From positions 1 through 64,000 of the forward strand of contig NZ_QMKH01000007.1 in the NCBI RefSeq assembly GCF_003290125.1: a stretch of 64,000 bases of DNA, given 5' to 3'. This stretch comes from Microvirga flavescens. GTDB taxonomy: Bacteria; Pseudomonadota; Alphaproteobacteria; Rhizobiales; Beijerinckiaceae. Below the pieces are notes generated by a model that ran no database searches, was not told where the DNA came from, and saw only the letters and a program-made list of their open reading frames with translations. Shown here in pieces: positions 53,029 through 60,990 of the stretch. The stretch's first letter is position 1; each line of letters opens with the position of its first letter. The position numbers and the translations under genes are program-made.

Positions 53029-54181
53029 AGCGGTTGTCGGCATGGTCCGCGATGCCGTCGCGGTCGCCCTTCGCCCAGTCTTCCTTGATCTCGGCGATAT
53101 GGTCGGCAAGCCGCCCCTCGGCGATGGCCTTGCGCAGGCCTGCCATCAGGTCCTGATAGTAAGCAAGGTTGTGCCAGGTCAGCAGCATCATACCCAGGAT
53201 CTCGTTGGAGCGGACGAGGTGGTGCAGATAGGCACGTGAGTAGGTGTTGGTGGCCGGGCACATCGATTCCGCATCGAGCGGGCGCGTGTCCTCTGCGAAT
53301 TTTGCGTTGCGCAAATTCATGCGGCCGAAGCGGGTGAAGACCTGCCCGTGGCGACCCGCGCGGGTCGGCATCACACAGTCGAACATATCGACCCCGCGCC
53401 GCACGGATTCGACGATGTCGTCCGGCGTGCCGACGCCCATGAGATAGCGCGGCTTCGTCGTCGGCAGGTGCGGCTCTACCGTCTCGATCATGCGCAGCAT
53501 CACGTCCTGCGGCTCACCGACGGCGAGGCCGCCGATGGCGTAGCCCTTCAGGTCCATCGCCGTCAGCTCCTTCGCGCTCTCGATGCGAAGGCGCTCCACC
53601 GCACCGCCCTGAACGATGCCGAACATCGCCTTGCCCGGCTGGTTGTCGAAGGCGATCTTGCAGCGCTCCGCCCAGCGCAGGGACAAGCGCATGGCCTTCT
53701 CCGCCACATCGTCCGTGCAAGGCAGCTTCACGCATTCATCGAGCTGCATCTGGATATCGGAGCCGAGCAGGCCCTGAATCTCGATGGAGCGCTCCGGCGT
53801 CATCACATGCTTCGAACCGTCGATATGCGACTGGAAGGTCACGCCCGTCTCGTCGATCTTCCGCAGCGAGGCGAGCGACATGACCTGAAACCCGCCGGAA
53901 TCGGTGAGGATCGGATAAGGCCAGTTCATCAGCTTGTGCAGGCCGCCGAGCCGCGCCACGCGCTCCGCGCCAGGGCGCAGCATCAGGTGATAGGTGTTGC
54001 CGAGCACCACATCGGCTCCGAGCGCCTTCACCTGGTCCGGATACATGGCCTTGACGGTGGCGGCCGTTCCCACGGGCATGAAGGCGGGTGTGCGGATCAC
54101 GCCGCGCGGCATCCTGATCTCGCCGGTGCGCGCCGCGCCGTCGGTTTTGGCAACGGTAAAAGTGAATTGCTCGGTGGTCAT
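53009..54181 (-). CDS. tgt: Queuine/preQ1 tRNA-ribosyltransferase
   Basis: 390 residues; exchanges guanine-34 of tRNA-Asp, -Asn, -His and -Tyr for preQ1. Catalytic residues are visible: LTDSGGFQV (general base Asp) and [17 protein letters not shown] (nucleophile Asp). The zinc site is odd: where Zymomonas TGT has CxCxxC, this protein has ESMCPAT, keeping only the middle Cys, with the downstream His of LTWHNL. QueA, the next enzyme, is encoded 1.6 kb upstream with a diguanylate cyclase between them. ATG at 54181 gives the standard N-terminus. Confidence 0.96.
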   Translation of the reverse strand: MTTEQFTFTVAKTDGAARTGEIRMPRGVIRTPAFMPVGTAATVKAMYPDQVKALGADVVLGNTYHLMLRPGAERVARLGGLHKLMNWPYPILTDSGGFQVMSLASLRKIDETGVTFQSHIDGSKHVMTPERSIEIQGLLGSDIQMQLDECVKLPCTDDVAEKAMRLSLRWAERCKIAFDNQPGKAMFGIVQGGAVERLRIESAKELTAMDLKGYAIGGLAVGEPQDVMLRMIETVEPHLPTTKPRYLMGVGTPDDIVESVRRGVDMFDCVMPTRAGRHGQVFTRFGRMNLRNAKFAEDTRPLDAESMCPATNTYSRAYLHHLVRSNEILGMMLLTWHNLAYYQDLMAGLRKAIAEGRLADHIAEIKEDWAKGDRDGIADHADNRSTGGED

Positions 54182-54601
54182 CGGTGGTCCTGCAAAAACT
54201 GCGCTGTCTTATCCCCGATCACGGGCGCGAGGGAAAGCGGCGGATATCCATTCGAGAGGCAGGGAATGCCCCAAAGAAAATATTCTTGAAATTACGGAAT
54301 GGAACTTCGCGACAAATAAATTCGCGAGGAAAATTCTCGCACAACAAATCACAAAAGAAAGAATCGCCACAATAAATCGAAGGCATCATTGACAATCAAC
54401 GGCAAAAACCTCGATATCAATTGCCACAATCAAATTCCTCTCCGCACAATATTGTTCAATAATAACAAAATCAGAAAATAATCACCCTAAACATGGCTAT
54501 GTTATTAAATAATAATTTTAAAACCCTTGAGCGAGTTGCCGCTCCAATGCTCGTTCTCCGCTCCCGTTGCCGAACCTGGGATCGTTGAGAAGGTTCCATC
54601 C
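54182..54601. other. AT-rich spacer ahead of the third diguanylate cyclase
   Basis: About 420 bp. The part from about 54280 to 54530 is clearly poorer in G and C than any other stretch of similar size here, with runs such as TTATTAAATAATAATTTTAAAA near 54501. I see no coding frame beyond a short open run that leads into the cyclase. It separates tgt from the cyclase and must hold the promoters of both; the composition suggests recent arrival. Confidence 0.6.
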
Positions 54602-55813
54602 ATGAGCGGAAACCAGCTGATGACGCTTCTGAGCCCCGTCATCGGATCTATTTTTACGATATTCTATTTCCTTTTATGGTCTCAGCATCGTACCCGCACA
54701 TACATATTGTACGTTGTTGGGGCATTCAGCTTTTACACCCTCGCGGTGAGCTCAAGACTCATCCTTTCCTCCGGCAATTCCGGCCAGAATCTCCTCCCCA
54801 CGCTCATCCTTTTCGTGATCTGCATTGTGCTTCTGAGCAAAGGGTGCCTCCTCAGAAGGCATAAGGATTTAACGATCGCTCAAGTCGCGGCGATCCTTCT
54901 CCCGGCAACCGTGGGGTTTGCTCATTACTATTTCATCGACCCGAACTTGAGCGCCCGCATCTACATCAGCAGCTTGGGGTGTTCGTTTCTTTTCGCCATG
55001 ACGGCCTTTCGCCTTCGCCCCTCCCCTGAGGACCGCCTCGTCGAGAAAGTCATTTTTGGGCTCTTTCTGCTGCTCAGTCTTCAGATCGCCCTGCGCCCCG
55101 TGCTGACGTTCAACCCCGGAGCGCTGAACGCCTCGCAAAGAGCCTTCGGCGACTCGCCCTTCTGGCTGGCTTTCAACTTCTCACTGATCGTTTCTGCCGT
55201 GCTCATGGGGCTTTCGCTGCTCTTCGCCATCGTTACCGACATCACGAGCGACCTGAAAGCGCAGGGTGCTACGGATGCCCTGACTGGGACCAATAATCGG
55301 CGCGGCTTTGAGGAAAAGGCGCTGTCTGCCATCGCAAACGGCAAGCTTCATCCAATCAGCCTTGTCGTTTGTGACATCGATTACTTCAAGGCCATCAACG
55401 ACGATAACGGCCACTTGGCAGGCGACCGCGTCTTAAGACAGTTCGCGGCGCTGCTGAACGCGCACGTTCGCAAGAACGACATTGTCGGACGGATGGGCGG
55501 TGAAGAGTTCACCGTTCTGCTCACCGAATGCACGCTGAACGATGCGGCGAAGTTTTCGGAACGCATTCGCGCTCTTTTCGAAACATCGGGGACGGAAGGT
55601 CTGCGGGGAAATTCACGGACCACGGCGAGCTTCGGCATTGCCGAATATCATCCGGGAGAAACCTTGCAGCAACTCGTGAACCGGGCCGACAGGCTGCTTT
55701 ACGCCGCCAAGAACAGCGGCCGCAATCGCGTTTGCTCGGAAGAGGCCGAACCGATTGTCCTGCCCCTGCCTGAGAGACATCACGCCCTGAACAACAAGCT
55801 GCCGTCGCCGTAG
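54602..55813 (+). CDS. Membrane diguanylate cyclase inserted between queA and tgt
   Basis: 403 residues. About six membrane segments in residues 1-215, then a GGDEF domain with [16 protein letters not shown] and active site RMGGEEF (the active GGEEF variant). An I-site RKND lies exactly five residues before it, so product inhibition is expected. The ATG at 54602 has GAGAAGG at about 8 bp; a TTG at 54527 in the same frame is an alternative. It lies on the plus strand between the minus-strand queA and tgt, and its end overlaps queA by 34 bp. Confidence 0.92.
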   Translation: MSGNQLMTLLSPVIGSIFTIFYFLLWSQHRTRTYILYVVGAFSFYTLAVSSRLILSSGNSGQNLLPTLILFVICIVLLSKGCLLRRHKDLTIAQVAAILLPATVGFAHYYFIDPNLSARIYISSLGCSFLFAMTAFRLRPSPEDRLVEKVIFGLFLLLSLQIALRPVLTFNPGALNASQRAFGDSPFWLAFNFSLIVSAVLMGLSLLFAIVTDITSDLKAQGATDALTGTNNRRGFEEKALSAIANGKLHPISLVVCDIDYFKAINDDNGHLAGDRVLRQFAALLNAHVRKNDIVGRMGGEEFTVLLTECTLNDAAKFSERIRALFETSGTEGLRGNSRTTASFGIAEYHPGETLQQLVNRADRLLYAAKNSGRNRVCSEEAEPIVLPLPERHHALNNKLPSP

Positions 55814-56859
55814 GAATAGAACCGGTAGCCGCCCGCAATCGCGTGCCGATAGGCGGCCTGCATGCGCTCCAGCCCGGCGAAGGCCGAGACCAGCATGAAC
55901 AAGGTCGAGCGCGGGAGGTGGAAATTGGTCATGAGGACGTCCACCGCCTTGAACCGATAACCCGGCGTGATGAAAATCGCCGTCTCGCCGGAGAACGGCA
56001 TGATGGTGCCATCCTCCCGCGCCGCGCTTTCCAGAAGCCGCAGAGATGTCGTGCCGACCGCCACGATGCGCCCGCCCCGCGCCTTCGCCTCGTTGAGCGC
56101 CCGCGCGGTCTCCTCGGAGACCGTGCCCCACTCGGCGTGCATCTTGTGGTCTTTCGTGTCCTCGGCCTTCACCGGCAGGAAGGTGCCCGCGCCCACATGC
56201 AGCGTCACGAAATGGCGTGCGATGCCGCGCTCATCGAGACGGCGGAAAAGGTCATCCGTGAAATGTAAGCCCGCCGTCGGCGCGGCAACCGCGCCCTCGT
56301 CGCGAGCGTAAACGGTCTGATAGTCCGCAACATCCTTATCGTCTGTCGGGCGCTTGCCCGCGATGTAAGGTGGCAGCGGCAATTCGCCGAGGCGGGCGAT
56401 AGCCTCATCGAGCGCGGGACCGGAGAACGCGAAGCGCAGGGTCACATCCCCGCCCTCGCCTTTCGCGATCACTTCCGCATCGAGGTGCGTTAGCTCGCAA
56501 ACCGTCCCCTCCGCATGCTCGCCGAAGCGGATGCGGTCACCGACATTGAGCTTCTTGGCGGGCCGCGCGAAGGCACGCCAGAGATCCGCCCCTTCACGCT
56601 TGTGAAGCATGATCTCGACGCGCGCCGCCGTCTCCTCACGCACGCGCAGGCCGTAGAGGCGCGAGGGGATGACCTTGGTATCGTTGAGCACAAGCACGTC
56701 ACCGGGCTGCAGCAAATCCGGCAGCTCGCGCACGATGCGATCCTCGAAGGGGGCCGCATCGGGCCGCACCACGAGCATCCGAGCGGCATCGCGCGGCTCC
56801 ACGGGACGAAGCGCGATCCGGTCTTCGGGAAGCTCGAAATCGAAGAGATCGACGTGCAT
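55780..56859 (-). CDS. queA: S-adenosylmethionine:tRNA ribosyltransferase-isomerase
   Basis: 359 residues; moves the ribosyl part of SAM onto preQ1-modified tRNA to form epoxyqueuosine. The N-terminal [15 protein letters not shown], the [10 protein letters not shown] segment, [14 protein letters not shown] and the [12 protein letters not shown] [12 protein letters not shown] are typical of QueA, as is the C-terminal [18 protein letters not shown]. It is part of a coaD-ppiA-ppiB-queA series on the minus strand; tgt, usually next, is displaced. ATG at 56859 gives the family start. Confidence 0.96.
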   Translation of the reverse strand: MHVDLFDFELPEDRIALRPVEPRDAARMLVVRPDAAPFEDRIVRELPDLLQPGDVLVLNDTKVIPSRLYGLRVREETAARVEIMLHKREGADLWRAFARPAKKLNVGDRIRFGEHAEGTVCELTHLDAEVIAKGEGGDVTLRFAFSGPALDEAIARLGELPLPPYIAGKRPTDDKDVADYQTVYARDEGAVAAPTAGLHFTDDLFRRLDERGIARHFVTLHVGAGTFLPVKAEDTKDHKMHAEWGTVSEETARALNEAKARGGRIVAVGTTSLRLLESAAREDGTIMPFSGETAIFITPGYRFKAVDVLMTNFHLPRSTLFMLVSAFAGLERMQAAYRHAIAGGYRFYSYGDGSLLFRA

Positions 56860-56867
56860 GCTCTTGA

Positions 56868-57434
56868 CTACTTGGCGTGGGACAATTGCGCCGCGCCCAC
56901 ATCGGCCTCTTGGGCAAAGGCCTCTTGGGCAAACGCCGTTATCGCAGCGCGCAGTTGCGCCGAGAATTCGGGATGGGCAACGATATCGTCAGCGACAAAG
57001 GTTCTGCTTGGAATGGAAAGGGTTATGCACGCCGAGGGCACGATCCGGGCCGACATCGTCGTGAGTATCTCCCGGAGCGAGGCTTGCGCGTGCACTGAAC
57101 GCGCCGAAAGATTGATGAGCGCGACAGGTTTTTCGGGGAACTCGACGCTCCCCACAAGCCAATCCAGAGCATTCTTGAAAGCGCCGGGCACACCATGTGC
57201 ATATTCTGGACATGCAATCAGAAGACCGTCGCATTGTCCGACACGCGCCCGCAAGTCCATTACGGCAGCAGGATTGGCCTCGCCCTCCAGGTCGGGGCTG
57301 AAATGCGGTAAATCGCCTACTCCGCCGTAAATCGAGATCGTGATGCCGGGCGGCGCAAGACGACGCGCCGCCTCAAGCACAGCGGAGTTGAGGGAGGCAG
57401 CCCGAAGGCTGCCTGAGACCGCAAGAATGCGCAT
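56868..57434 (-). CDS. NAD(P)H-dependent FMN reductase family protein
   Basis: 188 residues with a flavodoxin-like fold. The phosphate-binding loop is [10 protein letters not shown] at residues 7-16, and [19 protein letters not shown] is the signature of NADPH-dependent FMN reductases and azoreductase-like quinone reductases. Near the C-terminus AQEAF is repeated ([11 protein letters not shown]), a small duplication. Predicted to be a cytoplasmic flavoenzyme; the substrate is unknown. It lies 8 bp from queA and 5 bp from ppiB, so it is within the same transcript. It is an extra gene relative to the usual ppiB-queA order. Confidence 0.9.
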   Translation of the reverse strand: MRILAVSGSLRAASLNSAVLEAARRLAPPGITISIYGGVGDLPHFSPDLEGEANPAAVMDLRARVGQCDGLLIACPEYAHGVPGAFKNALDWLVGSVEFPEKPVALINLSARSVHAQASLREILTTMSARIVPSACITLSIPSRTFVADDIVAHPEFSAQLRAAITAFAQEAFAQEADVGAAQLSHAK

Positions 57435-57439
57435 GCAGA

Positions 57440-57904
57440 TCAGATATCCGCCTGCACCTTCATCGAGACGATCCGGTCCGGATCGCGCACGGGCTCGCCG
57501 CGCTTGATCTTGTCGACGTTATCCATGCCTTCCACGACCTTGCCCCACACGGTGTATTGCTTGTCGAGGAAGCGGGCGTCGTCGAAGCAGATGAAGAACT
57601 GCGAATTCGCCGAATGCGGATAGTTGGTGCGAGCCATCGAGCAAACGCCGCGCACATGCGGCTCTGCATTGAACTCGGCCTGCAGGTCGGGAAGGTCCGA
57701 ACCGCCGGTGCCGGTCCCCTCCGGGCAGCCGGTCTGCGCCATGAAGCCGTCGATCACGCGGTGGAAGACGATGCCGTCATAAAAGCCCTTGCGGGCGAGG
57801 GTCTTGATCCGCTCCACATGCTTGGGCGCAAGATCGGGGCGCAGTTCGATGACCACGCGGCCCTTGGTCGTTTCCAGGATGAGGGTGTTTTCCGGATCGG
57901 CCAT
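57440..57904 (-). CDS. ppiB: Cytoplasmic cyclophilin-type peptidyl-prolyl isomerase
   Basis: 154 residues without a signal peptide. Cyclophilin active-site features: FHRVIDGFMAQTG, NSQFFICFDD and the substrate-pocket VWGKVVEGMDNVDKI. It speeds cis-trans isomerisation of prolyl bonds in the cytoplasm. ATG at 57904 has GGAGG about 5 bp upstream. It lies 50 bp after the TonB-C-like gene and is paralogous to the periplasmic ppiA two genes upstream. Confidence 0.95.
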   Translation of the reverse strand: MADPENTLILETTKGRVVIELRPDLAPKHVERIKTLARKGFYDGIVFHRVIDGFMAQTGCPEGTGTGGSDLPDLQAEFNAEPHVRGVCSMARTNYPHSANSQFFICFDDARFLDKQYTVWGKVVEGMDNVDKIKRGEPVRDPDRIVSMKVQADI

Positions 57905-57954
57905 GAGGTCCTCCTGTTTGATGAATCCGTTTGAAGAATGGAATGCTTCGCCGC

Positions 57955-58461
57955 TCACATAGGACGAGTGTCGGCAAAACGAAAGGTGAAGGGGCGGCCC
58001 GCGATGGCGCTCCCGAGCTTTTCCGTGACGGGAAGCGGCGTGCACCGCGCAAAAGCCTCGAGCACCGACCGCTGGAAAGCGTCCCGCTGGTCGGCATCGC
58101 CACCGGATTTGTAGAAGGTAATGCGCGGCTTGCCCAAAAGCTCGCCGTTGCGCTTGAAGCTCAACAGGACGGTGATTTCCTGCCCTGAAAACCCGCTGTT
58201 GCGCGGCGGGCGCCAGCATGACTGAATGACCCTGAACACATCGTTCAGGGTGTCGATCCGCCCGTCCTTCAGGCCCTCGCCGGGGCGGATCACGCCGTTG
58301 ATGCTCTCGGGAAGTTTGGGCGAAAGGTCATAAGGCGTCTTCCCCTCCTCCTCGTCCCCGAAAGGCGAGACGCCTTGCGCCAATCCCGGTGCAAGCGGCG
58401 CCACCACCATAACTGTGAGAAGCGCCGCGAGCCGGAGAAGCGATCGGGAGGGGAAACGCAT
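57955..58461 (-). CDS. Exported TonB-C-like envelope protein
   Basis: 168 residues with a signal peptide (ALLTVMVVAPLAPGLA, cleaved near LAQG). The second half, from LNDVFRVIQSCWRPP through ITVLLSFKRNGELLGKPRI to AFARCTPLPV, resembles the TonB/TolA C-terminal fold, with two cysteines likely paired. No transmembrane anchor remains, so it may be a periplasmic accessory rather than a TonB. The ATG/GTG start overlaps the ppiA stop by up to 4 bp, so translation is coupled to ppiA. Confidence 0.82.
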   Translation of the reverse strand: MRFPSRSLLRLAALLTVMVVAPLAPGLAQGVSPFGDEEEGKTPYDLSPKLPESINGVIRPGEGLKDGRIDTLNDVFRVIQSCWRPPRNSGFSGQEITVLLSFKRNGELLGKPRITFYKSGGDADQRDAFQRSVLEAFARCTPLPVTEKLGSAIAGRPFTFRFADTRPM

Positions 58462-59009
58462 CACTTCGCGTCGGTGGCGAGCTGCATCTTCACGATCTTG
58501 TCGGGAGACGAGACCATGCCATTGTTGGCCTGGTCGCCCTTCTTGATCTTGTCCACCACGTCCATGCCGGCAACGACTTCGCCGAAGAGCGTGTACTGGC
58601 CGGTGAGCGGACCGCAGCCCTCGTAGCAGATGAAGAACTGGCTGTTGGCCGAATCCGGGCTCGCCGAGCGCGCCATGCCGACGGAGCCGCGCTTGTACTG
58701 CGTCTTGGTGAATTCAGCCGGGATGTTCGGCAGGTCGGACTTGCCCGTGCCGGTGCCCGTCGGATCGCCGGTCTGCGCCATGAAGCCGCCGATCACCCGG
58801 TGGAACACCACGCCGTTGTAGAAGCCGCGCTTCGTCAGGGCCTTGATTTGCTCCACATGCTTGGGCGCGAGATCGGGGCGAAGCAGGATCGTGACGCGAC
58901 CGTCCTTGGTGTCGAGATAGATCGTGTTCTGCGGGTCAGTGGCCTGTTGGGCCACTGCTGGCACAAGGCTCGCGAACATCAGGGCTCCGGCAACGAGCAG
59001 GCGCTTCAT
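58461..59009 (-). CDS. ppiA: Periplasmic cyclophilin-type peptidyl-prolyl isomerase
   Basis: 182 residues: signal peptide MKRLLVAGALMFASLVPAVA, then a cyclophilin domain with FHRVIGGFMAQTG and NSQFFICYEG. It assists folding in the periplasm. It is closely similar to the downstream ppiB, suggesting old tandem duplication with one copy exported. It starts 30 bp after coaD and overlaps the following gene. Confidence 0.95.
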   Translation of the reverse strand: MKRLLVAGALMFASLVPAVAQQATDPQNTIYLDTKDGRVTILLRPDLAPKHVEQIKALTKRGFYNGVVFHRVIGGFMAQTGDPTGTGTGKSDLPNIPAEFTKTQYKRGSVGMARSASPDSANSQFFICYEGCGPLTGQYTLFGEVVAGMDVVDKIKKGDQANNGMVSSPDKIVKMQLATDAK

Positions 59010-59039
59010 CGGGCAGTCTCCTTGGTTTGAATGCGGCCT

Positions 59040-59540
59040 TCAGGACCGCTTGAATTTGTCTCTCAGCCGCTCGGCGACAAGAGGCGGCACGAAGGCCGAA
59101 ACGTCGCCGTGCATTGCAGCGATCTGGCGCACGAGCGTGGCGGTGATGGGGCGAACAAGGGGCGAGGCAGGAAAAAAGACCGTCTGGATATCCGGCGCCA
59201 TCGCCGCGTTCATGGCGGCCATCTGCATCTCGTAGTCGAGGTCGGTCCCGTCCCGCAGGCCGCGCACGATGACCTTCGCGTCATGGCGGCGGGCTGCGTC
59301 CACCGCGAGACCGTCGAACGTCACGATATCGAGGGAAACGCCGAGACTGTCGGCCAGGGGGCCGCAGACGGCGCGCAGAAGCTCCGCCCTCTCCTCTGGC
59401 GAAAAGACCGGCTTCTTCCCGGCATGGATGCCGATGGCGATCACGAGCCTGTCGGCAATGCCGCACGCCTGACGCACCACATCGAGGTGGCCGTTGGTGA
59501 CGGGGTCGAAGCTGCCGGTATAGAGCGCGGTGCGTGTCAT
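59040..59540 (-). CDS. coaD: Phosphopantetheine adenylyltransferase
   Basis: 166 residues; fourth step of CoA synthesis, joining AMP to 4'-phosphopantetheine. [16 protein letters not shown] carries the (T/H)xGH nucleotidyltransferase motif with His18, [12 protein letters not shown] is the conserved substrate loop, and ISSTLVR-like residues (TATLVRQIA) follow. It is the first gene of the coaD-ppiA-(TonB-C-like)-ppiB-(FMN reductase)-queA series, a standard alphaproteobacterial grouping. Confidence 0.96.
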   Translation of the reverse strand: MTRTALYTGSFDPVTNGHLDVVRQACGIADRLVIAIGIHAGKKPVFSPEERAELLRAVCGPLADSLGVSLDIVTFDGLAVDAARRHDAKVIVRGLRDGTDLDYEMQMAAMNAAMAPDIQTVFFPASPLVRPITATLVRQIAAMHGDVSAFVPPLVAERLRDKFKRS

Positions 59541-59650
59541 GGGAGCTATGGCGTAGCTTGAGAACGCTCCCGGAGCAAGCCGTGCGTCCGCGCACAGCCG
59601 CCCAGGACTTTTCGGGAGAGGATGCCTTCGACCTCATAAAGGAGGGTCAC

Positions 59651-59719
59651 ATGACAGTCCGTCTCCTCGTTGTTTTCGTGATGGCTTCCCTGGTTCTGGC
59701 TCCCGCCGCCTGGGCCTGA
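59651..59719 (+). CDS. 22-residue ORF encoding only a signal peptide
   Basis: ATG at 59651 is preceded by a very strong ribosome-binding site (AAAGGAGGG, 4-5 bp spacing). The peptide is a positively charged start, a hydrophobic core and an AWA end, that is a complete Sec signal peptide (MTVRLLVVFVMASLVLAP, then AAWA), and the next codon is TGA. It may be a genuine micropeptide, a regulatory leader, or the stub of a truncated exported protein. I cannot tell which. It lies in the 375-bp gap between coaD and the repeat protein. Confidence 0.45.
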   Translation: MTVRLLVVFVMASLVLAPAAWA

Positions 59720-59915
59720 AAACCGCCTTACCGTCTCTCAATAGCCGGCGGCCCGGAAACCCCATCAATGGTGATTTAGGGGTAGTTCCGGAAATTCTGG
59801 ATCAATCGACGCCCCCGCCCCGCGAAGCTATGCTTTAAGACCGGAAAAGCGTTCATCCTCAAGCATTTTCAATGACATGAGGAAGGCGCTTCAGTCCTTG
59901 AGTCACGAGTAAGCC

Positions 59916-60710
59916 ATGGCGTTCAAGTTCGGCGATCGAAACGGAAATCTCAGCGGCAGCCAGAAAGGCGGCTCCCAGAAAATCGTCGTCGGGGGAGACT
60001 TCGCGAGCACGCTCTTCGGCGATGCCACCGAGGCGATGTTCGGCAAGGCCTGGGGCGGCAACGACACGCTGACAGGGGAAAGCCGCTCCAACCTGGCTTA
60101 TGGCGATTCCCTCAATATCTTCGGCCATGCCGTCGGCGGGAACGACAAGATCTTCGGCTACGGCCGCTTCAATTCGCTCTTCGGCGACGCTTCGACCCTC
60201 TCCGGCTACGCGCGCGGCGGCAACGACCGCCTGACCGGCCATGGGACGGCCAGCGGGCTTTACGGCGACGCAAAGACGATGTCCGGCTGGTCGGTCGGCG
60301 GCAACGACATCCTGACGGGCAAGGCGCTCGTGAACCGCCTCTATGGCGACGCGGAAACCATGTCGGGCCGGGCGCGCGGCGGCAACGACACGTTGATCAG
60401 CAGCTCCGGCACGGACCATATGTGGGGGGACGCCGTCGAGATGCTGAAAGGCGCGAAGGGTGGCCGCGACACCTTCGTTTTCAAGCGCGGCGGCGGCAAC
60501 GACTACATCTACGACTTTCACAAGCGGGAAGATCACATCGACCTCCGCGCCTTCGGGTTCAAGAGCTTCAAGAAGCTCCAGATCGAAAAGATCGACACGG
60601 ACGGCGATGGCGCTCTCGACAGCAGCATCGTCTATTTCGATGCCGCTCATACGAGTTCGGTGACGGTCTATAACAACCTGCACCTGTCGAAGAGCGATTT
60701 CTACCTCTGA
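59916..60710 (+). CDS. Repeat protein with a 27-residue RTX-like period
   Basis: 264 residues. From about residue 32 to 200 it consists of six units of 27-28 residues of the form LYGDAxTMSGxAxGGNDxLTGxxxxNx. Each unit contains one GGND and one GDA element, spaced more widely than in the 9-residue RTX repeat. The C-terminal 60 residues (DTFVFKRGGGNDYIYDFHKR, then a DTDGDG calcium-like loop, ending SKSDFYL) look like the end of type I secreted RTX proteins. No signal peptide is present, consistent with type I export. Its partner secretion genes are not in the window. The role is unknown. Confidence 0.82.
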   Translation: MAFKFGDRNGNLSGSQKGGSQKIVVGGDFASTLFGDATEAMFGKAWGGNDTLTGESRSNLAYGDSLNIFGHAVGGNDKIFGYGRFNSLFGDASTLSGYARGGNDRLTGHGTASGLYGDAKTMSGWSVGGNDILTGKALVNRLYGDAETMSGRARGGNDTLISSSGTDHMWGDAVEMLKGAKGGRDTFVFKRGGGNDYIYDFHKREDHIDLRAFGFKSFKKLQIEKIDTDGDGALDSSIVYFDAAHTSSVTVYNNLHLSKSDFYL

Positions 60711-60799
60711 ACCCGTTTAGCAAGTCGCCTCCCATCTTCGTTCGGGGCAAGGCTGAAGCATGCACCGGAACGACGGAGCCGCTCGACGCACCCCCATAG

Positions 60800-60900
60800 C
60801 CTCACCCTGAGGAGCGAAGCGTCTCGAAGGGCGAGGCGTCTCCAGCGCGCACTGGAACCTCCTTCGAGACACAGCCTTCGGCTGCTCCTCAGGATGAGGG
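60800..60900. repeat. Imperfect long inverted repeat of a Rhizobiales-type dispersed element
   Basis: The left arm around 60800-60830 (CCTCACCCTGAGGAGC..., GTCTCGAAGG) is complementary to the right arm around 60858-60900 (CCTCCTTCGAGAC..., GCTCCTCAGGATGAGG), with an extra AGCCTTCGGCT hairpin inside the right arm. The phrase CTCCTCAGGATGAGG is typical of an element scattered between genes in many Rhizobiales genomes. It lies between the repeat protein and the GMC oxidoreductase gene and has no coding frame. Confidence 0.8.
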
Positions 60901-60990
60901 CGGTGTTGAAGGGGACGAGCTTTCCCATCAAGCGCGCGCCCACGGAGTGACGAGAGAGCTAAATACAGAACGATCCCCAAGAGAGATCCT

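Noticed and set aside
59534-59719. A 61-codon version of the signal-peptide ORF
   Set aside because: The upstream part overlaps the coaD start and lacks a ribosome-binding site; the ATG at 59651 has a very strong one.
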